Assembly (NCBI GenBank): GCA_031002005.1
Contig: CM061918.1
Location: forward strand, 57,541,478-57,605,477
Length of the DNA stretch: 64,000 nt
From: Vandiemenella viatica
Lineage: Eukaryota; Arthropoda; Insecta; Orthoptera; Morabidae
Direction: 5' to 3'
This document shows positions 57,055 through 64,000 of this stretch, piece by piece. A program made the translations under genes and the position numbers. Numbering within the stretch: position 1 is the stretch's first letter; every line of letters begins with the position of its first letter. Under the pieces are notes generated by a model that worked only from the letters and a program-made list of their open reading frames with translations, did not search any database and was not told the origin of the DNA.

Positions 57055-57289
57055 TTTTTTTTTTTACTTATGGCTTTACGCCTCGTCGACGTCGAGGTCA
57101 TTAGAGGCGGGATGAAAATGGGAACTAGGAACGGGAAGAAATTCGGCCCTGGCCTTTTGATGGAAGCAACCTGGAGTGATTTGGGGAAACCATGGAAAGC
57201 CTAAATCTGAATGAACGTATGGGGATTCGAACCACCATCCTCCCGAATGCGAGACCAGAGCATTAACCACTCACCCACCACGCTCTGTT
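57055..57289 (-). mobile_element. tRNA-derived SINE with intact A and B boxes
   Basis: Antisense. From the right: GAGCGTGGTGGGTGAGTGG (A box TGGGTGAGTGG), CTCGCATTCGGGAGG, GGTTCGAATCC (perfect B box), then the core CATTCAGATTTAGG, TTTCCATGGTTTCCCCAAAT, CACTCCAGG, and an oligo(A) end at 57055-57063. Imperfect 10-bp duplication TTTCRGAATC at 57045-57054 and 57290-57299. Transcribed by RNA polymerase III and mobilised by LINE enzymes. Confidence 0.88.
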
Positions 57290-57400
57290 TTTCGGAATCA
57301 ATTTACCAGAAACACTGAAGGAATAAAATAACAACAAAGTTTTAAAGTAGGTGTGTTTCAGGGACCATGTGCTCCACTGCAATTAAATTAAATTACATTG

Positions 57401-58060
57401 TTGAGTTTGGAGATGGATTAAATTATGTGAACAGAAAAATTGGCGAAGTACTTAGGCTATGACTTTAAATAATGTAGTGAAATTTCGTGCAGTCTTTGGT
57501 GAAATAGTTTTCTGTTGGTTACGCAATCAGCCTGGAGAGTCGGACCAGGTGGAAATCGATCCATTCTAGTGTAGGTACTTCACACACACAACGATATCTA
57601 TGCCAGCTCAAGGTGGGGTCAAGAGCCTGTAAAAATCAGACTGAAATAAAGGTGAGTTAAACCAATTCAGATAAAAATTGACGGTAAAGAAAACAGGAAA
57701 GTCCCAGCGTTAAAAGAGCCTAGGGTAGAACTTCTGTTTAATATAACGTATTTGACAGAGGCTGGCAGAGTAGTGTGACTTTAGAGAAGAGTCACCCAGC
57801 CCCTGATTGGAAAAGCCATCTGGGCCTCTTTGTAGCCTGGGCCTTTAAAACAAAGGGCTGACGAATAATAGAGTTACTACAGTGAAAAATACCTGTAAAT
57901 GCAATTATCATCTGAAGTAAATGTGAGGCATTTAGTGCATAGAAAGTACTGCGTGAATATTCTATAATGTGCTCACAAACTCAATGTAGTTTCTTATAAC
58001 TTGAAGTCTCCACGGTGTTGGTGTTGCTCATTGTAGGCTGAGTGTTTTCCTTCCAAGCAG
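57401..58060. other. Intergenic, unassigned
   Basis: No feature recognised. Confidence 0.4.
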
Positions 58061-58585
58061 ATTCGCCAAGAAACACTCCACCGCCAGCAAATCCGGGCGG
58101 GAAGGAGCAAGTGGCGCCAATGGAGGTCTTTTTTTTTCCGCTGCCTCTATGACTGTTGTTGAAGTACCACCACCTTTGTTAGTCTAACTTCTTGGTGTCA
58201 ATTGGGTGTTGTTTTGGGGACACATTTTTATTTCACTTTTAGGGGGAAAATGGCTATGGACGCCGTATGCGTCCTTATATTAAAACCCCCTACTGGGTTC
58301 GTGTTGTCAGTTGGGGATCATCGCCGTAATAAGCTGTGTTAGCAACTGGACGATTTTCCCCAACTGCCGCAGCGGTCCATCTATAAGCCAACACTCTCGA
58401 CCAACCAGAGCGAGCGGGCCTTCCAGCTGAAGGTATAAAGGAGGTCCGGTGGGCGGCCATGCCAGTCGAGGCAGAGACAGTCAGCTGAGAACAAATACAG
58501 ATACGTGATGAAAACAGCAGTGTCAGCTGTCGAAACGTCGTGTTTTTACACCACCATCCGGCTGGACACCCGAGAAGATTTTGTT
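58061..58585 (+). mobile_element. Penelope-like terminal segment with TATA and hammerhead-like motif, interrupted
   Basis: 58070-58122 and 58361-58580 align to 24745-25000 (GGGCGGGAAGGAGCAAGTGG; GACCAACCAGAGCGAGCGGG; GAAGGTATAAAGGAGG). The ~238 bases between (58123-58360) are an insertion starting with a T9 run and ending CCCCAACT, of unknown type. TATAAA at 58434, initiator-like CCAGTCGAGG with A at 58464, end motif GGCTGGACACCCGAGAAGAT near 58560. Confidence 0.62.
58505..58545 (+). ncRNA. Hammerhead-like motif
   Basis: GTGATGA (C to G at the first core base), stem ACAGC/GCTGT with loop AGTGTCA, GAAA at 58532-58535, possible stem III ACG-TCG-TGT. Stem III differs from the 24.9-kb copy at two bases while keeping a pairable G:U, but the core change argues against activity. 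Confidence 0.42.
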
Positions 58586-58880
58586 GTTAACACTCCACTA
58601 TTCGACATTCGATAACAGACATTGCTATTGGAAACATGGATCTGCACTTCCCACTCCTCTCGTGTAAATGTTTCTTATTGCAATCAACTTTTCAATTACA
58701 ATTACTGATTCAAAGTCAAGATTCAATTATATATCATCAATGAACCATTTGAGGCCAATGCTATTAACCTATTAAACTGAACCAATTCGAGTGAGGGAGA
58801 GAATTATTTTATTGGGCCTTAGTAGGATGAAAATTGGTAATAATAATCAATACACACCAGTCATAATCATATGTATTATT

Positions 58881-60185
58881 TCTAAAAGGTGTTTTTTTTC
58901 TTCTCAGAAACCATTATCTCCTTTCATACCTAACTGAAATAGATAAATGCGGTATCATTTTAAAGATTAAAGTATTGAATGTGGACACATCTTATTTTAA
59001 GAAAGTAATTTTTCTATATTCAACCTTAAAAGGGCAAAAATTTCAATATTTCTATAATGCGTTTTTTTTTTGGTCACGAGAATTTTTTATCTCGCTGGGT
59101 ACCTAACCGAATTTGATAAATGAAGTATTTTAAAGATTAAGATCCCCACTTTTGTGAAATCATATATTAAGAAAAGAATTTTTCGGGATTCGACCCTTAA
59201 AGAGCAAAAGTACCATTATTTCTACCACGCATTTTTGTGTTACGAGCCATTTATCTTCCTTGATATCAAACTGATATAGAAAAATAAGATATCATTTTAA
59301 AGTCAAGGTCTCCGTTTTGGTCGCATCATATTTTTAAGAAAGCACGTTTTTCGGAATTTGATCCTTAAATGGCAAAAGTATCAATATTTCCATAACGTAT
59401 TTTTTGAACGAGCTATTTTTCTTCCTTGATATCTAACCAGAGTTGAAAACTGAGGTAATATTTTACAGATTAAGGTCTTCGCTAAGGTCAAATCATGTAT
59501 TTAGAAAGAAATTTTTCGGAATTTGACCCTTAAAGGACAATAGTATAACTGTTTCCATACCGTATTATTTTGTCATGAGCCATTTTTCTCCTTTGATACC
59601 TAACCGAAATGAGGTATCATTTAAAATATTTAACTCTCCACTCAGGCAGCATTATAAATTGGGAACGATTTTTTTTAAAAAAAGAAAAAAAAAAAAAAGA
59701 AGAAGTAATAACTAGGAATGTCTCGGGTATGAGATAGTTTTTTTTTTTCCCCATTCCTCCCAGCTGAAGGCTGGGAGGCGGGCTGCTGGAGAGTCACAGG
59801 AGACTCTTTTCAGCCAAACTATACTACGGGGAGGGAGGGGGGATGGAAGGTCGGCCGTGGCCTTGTAGGGAACCATCCCGGCATTCGCCTAGAGTGTCTG
59901 AGGGAAACCACGGAAAACCTCATACAGGATGGCCGAACCGAGTTTAACCCCGGTCCTCCCGAATGGCAAGTGGCAGTGCGAAATCGCACTGTCCAAGCCT
60001 CGGTGATGAGATAGTTCAAAGCTTAGCCACTAAATAGCATCACATACCACAGAGATATAAATAAACTGCTTCACTGGCGTCGGCTTTTGTTACAAAGTAA
60101 CAGGTGATACAATTAAGATGGTTCTTCTTTCACAACCAACCTTACTATTCATAGCACTCGAGAAATTTTCACACGCGTCATCTAG
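58881..60185 (+). mobile_element. Helitron-like element B, copy at 59 kb, with SINE inside
   Basis: Starts TATTATTTCTAAAAGG, carries about five diverged ~167-bp units each with a CCTTAAAGGGC-type box, then the 3' segment split by a SINE, and ends ACTCGAGAAATTTTCACACG, TCATCTAG (60182-60185) followed by T. The hairpin has decayed. Older than the 33-36 kb copies. Confidence 0.62.
59740..60005 (-). mobile_element. tRNA-derived SINE inserted in the Helitron-like element
   Basis: Exact 11-bp duplication ATGAGATAGTT at 59729-59739 and 60006-60016. Antisense: head CACCGAGGCTTGG with a decayed A box, CATTCGGGAGGACCGG, GGTTCGGCC (B-box region changed), then CATCCTGTATGAGG, TTTTCCGTGGTTTCCC, GCCGGGATGGTTCCCT, GGCCACGGCCGACC and an oligo(A) tail. 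Same family as 57055-57289 but a longer 3' body. Confidence 0.9.
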
Positions 60186-62389
60186 TAATATTTAGAGTTA
60201 CAATTCACTCAAACACATGAGAAGTGCGTACAACTATTAGCTGATGCAAAATAATAATATTATGCTAGTTCTGTCGAACTACGAGATACAAGGAAGTGCC
60301 TATCCTGTGTAAACCAAAAATCTGACGATTGACAGCAGCTAACTGATGTGGTGATCAGACGTTCGAGTAATCCTGTTTCGTCTACTGTCTACACGCCTTT
60401 ATTCACCAACACTGACGTCATAATTGTGTTGTTTATGAGGTAGTGTTTTTGTTATTTGTTGCTGTGAAAAGTGCTTGAATTATTTATTATATCATCATCG
60501 TTAAGATCTCTATATGTAGTTGCTGATTCACTGCAAAACTTCCTCCTTTTTTCATATTCGACCATCGAAAAACTATTCAACATTACCGTTGCTTTCAATC
60601 ATATTACTTCTCGTATAGGAAACTGTTTAAAAGGCCCTGAATTGGGTTGCTGATAGCTGACCATTAATCGCAAACAGCTAAAGATGTGTGCAAGGCTGTG
60701 AACGCGGCAAGTCGCCACTAGCTACCTTTTTCTCAAAGCGATTCAAACCATTTTGTACCCCATTTTCTTCGGTCATATTGATGCTACATGACTCAAAATT
60801 TTACTGTACATAGATATCAGAAAACTTAGTAAACATACTAAATTCAATTTCGTTATTGTTATGTTGTTCATAGGCAAATTTCACCGATTTTGTCACTTAC
60901 CCACTCACTCACAGACTGACGATCATCCCAACTCTAAGGAACTTCACGTTTTTGGAGAAAGCAGAAATTTGGTACAAAGATAAAATTTTACCTCTATATT
61001 ATACAAACAGTCTGAAACTCGTAAATTTCCTTATCTACCCCTAATGTGAAATCGCCTTTTACCCTAATAAGTTTATATACGGTGCCTCAGATTTTCATTA
61101 CAGACTTAACTAATGTGGTAAATGTTACTTCCTCTCCTTACTTTTGAAGTTAGTTAAATTCAAAAAAAAATTCTACCACGCTATACCAACACTAAAAGTC
61201 TACTCTATTTCGAACAGTCCTAGAAACAAGTAATTTAGTGCACATTGTAACAGCTCTCAAACCTAAAATTAAATGGAATTGTATTTTATGAATCATTTGT
61301 AGTAAGCTAGAGTTTGGTTGAATATGATCCTGTATGTTTGTTTCACAATTAAGTGTAATTCAGTGTATATAGACTTTGTTTTATGATAAGAAATTATTTA
61401 AAGGTCATTTAATATGTTTAAGAACCGAATTGTGCAAGAGAATTCCTTAAATATTCGTAATTTCAAGTATTAATGCAAGTTACGATGTCTAAAGGACAAT
61501 TTGCTACAGTTTAAAATGATTTCTGTGAATAATTTTGTGTTTAAGTATCTTTAATTTCCATTTACGACCATTTTGTTTTGATTGTATAAGTTTATGAATT
61601 AATTCTGATTGTTTTTAATACGTTTCAATTGTTTAAGTATTGTCAATGTTCGAGAAATATCTGGCGGAAGCTTTTGAAGTGTTCTAGAAATTTCGGTGGA
61701 GTTTATATAAAGGGATCATCCAAGTCAGAGTAGTAGTTAGTTTTTCAGCATAGTTTTTCACCTTGTTTCACCGACTAAATTTTACGACCGCCAAGAACAA
61801 TATTATCTGTGGAAGACATGTTGTATGCAATTGCTGGATTTAATGTATTCATGTAACCAGTATCGTTGACGACGCGTTTAAGAAAATAAACATGTATAAA
61901 TTGACCTTTATCGTGGACTGATTATTTATCACATTAATTGAACCACCAACAATCTACCAACATACAATGGAGAAGGGTTTCTCAAACTCATAGCTCCACA
62001 TAAACCTATGAAATTTTCCAAACTATGGCGAACGCCCTTAAAAGGCTGACATTTTATTCTTTATTTATTCAAAAATAATATTTTTTTTCTAAAAGAAAGT
62101 AGTAAAGTCACAAAAGTCAATGTGTTATTAATTAATTTGATAAATGGGCTTTTTTCTTGTTCAGTCGATTTTAGTAGCAATTTTGCTCATTTTCAATCTT
62201 AATTCACCATGTTGCGTGTTACACTCTCAAGCTACCCAGTCAGCCGCTATAGCATAAATCTTGTCGCAAAACCCCTACATTTAATTAGCGAACCCCTAGG
62301 CTTTCGCGTACCCCACTTTGAGAAAACTCAGCAGTGGAGCGCCGATAATCTGAACTAACAGGGAAAAAAGATGGTTCGGATTTTCGATT
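60186..62389. other. Intergenic, unassigned, possible LTR-like piece
   Basis: No gene. 60880-60960 (CACTCACTCACAGACTGACG) resembles the middle of common insect non-autonomous repeats. 61690-61900 has TTATATAAAGGG (about 61700) and AATAAACATGTATAAATTG (about 61886), spaced like the promoter and poly(A) signal of an LTR, but no partner LTR or TG...CA ends could be fixed. Confidence 0.35.
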
Positions 62390-63449
62390 TGTCTACATCT
62401 ACATCCATACTCTACAAATCACAAACATTGTGGGTGGCAGAGGGTGCTAAGCACCAATCCTAAATCCGCATATTCCAATCCCGAATAGCACGAGGATAGA
62501 AGGAATACATAAAAGCATCAGTACGGCATCTTATTTCTCGAATCTTATCCCTCCAGTCATTGCGATCTAAATAGGTTGGTGGAAGAAGTATTTCATGGCA
62601 CTCGTAATTTAAAGATTTTCGCATATTCTCCAATAAATTCAAGCGCAATCTGTCTTCTGTCTTCCAAACTATCCCAGCCCAATCTATGTATCAGTTCTGT
62701 AACGCTATCTTAAGGGCTGTAGCAACCAGTCACGAATCGAGCGGCTCTCAAGTACAACCTCTCCACTGAGTCGATCAGGCCCTAGCGATACGGATCCCAA
62801 ACTCCACAACAGTAATCCAGATGCGGACGGACTAGTGTTTTATACGCTATCTCCTTTATATGATGATTACAGTTCCTCAAAGTACGACCTATCATTCGCA
62901 ATTTAGAATTAGCTTTGCCTAAGTCCCATTTCATGTTGCTTTGTACTATCACCCCCAGATATTTCAGGGAATCAACCGTGTCAACAGCTGAATTGTTTAT
63001 TTTGTACTGGTGAGTAAACTAATTCTTTTTGTTACCTATTCGCAATGCCTTGCACTTTTTGCAATTAAGTGTAAGCTGAAATTTACGGTACCAATCGGAA
63101 ATAGCATCCAAATCGCGCTGAACTTCTAAGCAATCGTCAGAGCATCTTATTTCCATATAGATAACTGCATCGTCGCAAACAATCGCAACCAGCATCTGAC
63201 ATTGTCGCCGAGATCGTTTATCAATATTAAGAAAAGAAGACATATTACACTTCCTTGAGGAACCACCGAAGTAACATTTATCTAAGGAGAGGCTTCCCCG
63301 TCAACAACGACAAAGATCGACCAGTTAGAAAATCACGTATCAATTTGCAAATATGATCCGGTATACCGTATGCTCGAATCCTCGCTAAAAGTTTGTTGTG
63401 TGGTACAGAATCAAAAGCTTTCTGAAAATCCAAGAAAACTGCATCAAGT
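62390..63449 (-). mobile_element. LINE C (CR1/Jockey-type) with ATGTAG tail, 5'-truncated
   Basis: Antisense from 63449: AVFLDFQKAFDSVPHNKLLA (motif A), GIPDHICKLIRDFLTGRS, a decayed catalytic box VCDDAVIYMEI (normally FADD), DLDAISDWYRKFQLTLNCKK, then YLDRNDWRDKIREIRCRTDA and FYPRAIRDWNMRI (62460). 3' end GGTGCTTAGCACCCTCTGCC, then GATGTAGATGTAGAC, the repeat tail. Several frame breaks. Confidence 0.9.
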
Positions 63450-63451
63450 AA

Positions 63452-63745
63452 TCTTGGTTTCCGGGTTGAACCGCGTCAATTTGTCGAAATTCAACGTTTC
63501 TACCATCATTTTGTGGCCTTCTTCGGAGTACTGTCATGGCTGACAGACATCAATTACCTGGTAACGAACAGTAGTCCCAGTTTATGGGGACATTTGTGCG
63601 CGATTGGCGCATCTCCTTCCATATTATTTAGTGGTGGTCCTTACGAGTGTATTGCATATTTGGATCTTGTCACATCCGGTGATTTTGTTCTTGATCAGGT
63701 AAATTTTACATCAGTGGGGGTCGAGGAGTTTCCTTGGCCATCTTA
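63452..63745 (-). mobile_element. Hammerhead-type terminal segment, antisense
   Basis: In antisense CCGAAGAAGGCCACAAAATG, ATGGTAGAAACGTTGAATTT, then GACGCGGTTCAACCCGGAAA at 63450-63535. The upstream remainder (63536-63745) lacks the TATA block seen at 24.9 and 58.5 kb. Core bases are diverged (CCGAAGA for CUGANGA). Confidence 0.45.
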
Positions 63746-63750
63746 AAGAG

Positions 63751-63790
<40 letters not shown>

Positions 63791-64000
63791 TCCGCGATTC
63801 ACTAAAAGTGTGTGGCGGAGGGTGCATAGCACCTATCGAGAAGGGTTATGGTTTGGAAGGGTTATAAGGGATATGGCAGGAGGCGCCCATGGGCTATTGT
63901 GAGGAACCATCCCCGCATTCGCGTGGAGTGATCTGGGAAAACCATGGAAAACCCAGATCAGGATGGCTGGAGTGCTTTATCGAAAGCTACTCCTGTCGGA
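63746..64000 (-). mobile_element. LINE B 3' UTR with (TAA)n tail, runs off the right edge
   Basis: (TTA)n at 63750-63789, then the reverse complement of the LINE B 3' UTR at 19737-19930 (TCACTAAAAGTGTGTGGCGG, CCCATGGGCTATTGTGAGGA, AAAACCATGGAAAACCCAGA, GAAAGCTACTCCTGTCGG). The coding part lies beyond the window. Confidence 0.92.

Larger units (their letters stand above)
56152..57400 (+). mobile_element. Old LINE A-like 3' end split by later insertions
   Basis: 56152-56220 (ACTGGCACTTGATTTCAGGG, GTAAAAATAGATTTGTAG) and 57300-57400 (AATTTACCAGAAACACTGAA ... CATGTGCTCCACTGCAATTAAATT) align to consecutive parts of the LINE A 3' end and tail. Between them lie an RTE-like fragment, a hammerhead-type segment and a SINE. 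A short piece of the LINE is missing at the junction. Confidence 0.72.

Noticed and set aside
57071..57290. tRNA gene
   Set aside because: A and B boxes are present, but there is no 3' acceptor stem or full cloverleaf; the body continues into the SINE core and the unit has target duplications.
60471..60653. 60-residue frame MLELFIISSSLRSLYVVAD as a peptide gene
   Set aside because: Begins hydrophobic but has no cleavage motif, no following domain and no splice context.

Overview
This is AT-rich animal nuclear DNA, almost certainly from an arthropod and probably an insect with a large, repeat-swollen genome. The evidence is a gene split by introns of up to 15 kb with GT/AG borders, tRNA-headed SINEs, many families of non-LTR retrotransposon (one with the ATGTAG tail familiar from insects), Penelope-like elements, mariner, pogo, hAT and piggyBac remnants, and Helitron-like ends. 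Nothing is bacterial: there are no operons, ribosome binding sites, rRNA, true tRNA genes or CRISPR arrays. The exact species cannot be named from this window.

One host gene is supported. It is a leucine-rich-repeat protein of the F-box/LRR (FBXL/AMN1) style on the + strand, with five exons at 5119-5429, 20481-20672, 20938-21114, 28460-28687 and 41578-41728, ending in TAA. Its 5' exons, including any F-box, lie left of the window. Exons 1-5 join in one open frame of about 352 residues, and all four introns seen between them are phase 2.

Most of the rest is mobile DNA. Left edge to 5 kb: a CR1/Jockey-type LINE (LINE A, copies at 1-1781 and 3101-4010) and a Helitron-like fragment. 10-31 kb, inside the introns: two copies of a long TG...CA element (10117-13153, 28725-30733), a Jockey-like pol relic, an RTE-like LINE with a 16-bp target duplication, LINE B, LINE A copy 3, an L2/RTE-like LINE and Penelope pieces. 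31-41 kb: a piggyBac MITE, Penelope RT and GIY-YIG pieces, a head-to-tail pair of Helitron-like elements built from ~167-bp repeats, a second Helitron (37079-38881) and an inverted Penelope pair with a 13-bp target duplication. 42-64 kb, downstream of the gene: a perfectly palindromic Penelope-terminus insertion, a hAT MITE with 8-bp duplication, pogo and mariner relics, tandem and long-TIR repeats, a nested LINE/RTE/SINE cluster, another Helitron-like copy holding a SINE, and LINE C/LINE B ends at the right edge.

The most interesting thread is a family of short terminal segments (24.9, 43.4 and 58.5 kb, with relatives at 23.1, 39.8/40.6, 56.9 and 63.5 kb). Three share a TATA box, an initiator-like CAGTYG about 30 nt downstream, and 41-46 nt after that a hammerhead-ribozyme-like core (CTGANGA, stem II, GAAA). 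They look like the promoter/ribozyme ends of Penelope-related elements or their non-autonomous relatives (retrozyme-like). Structures are read by eye; no alignment, folding or database search was run.
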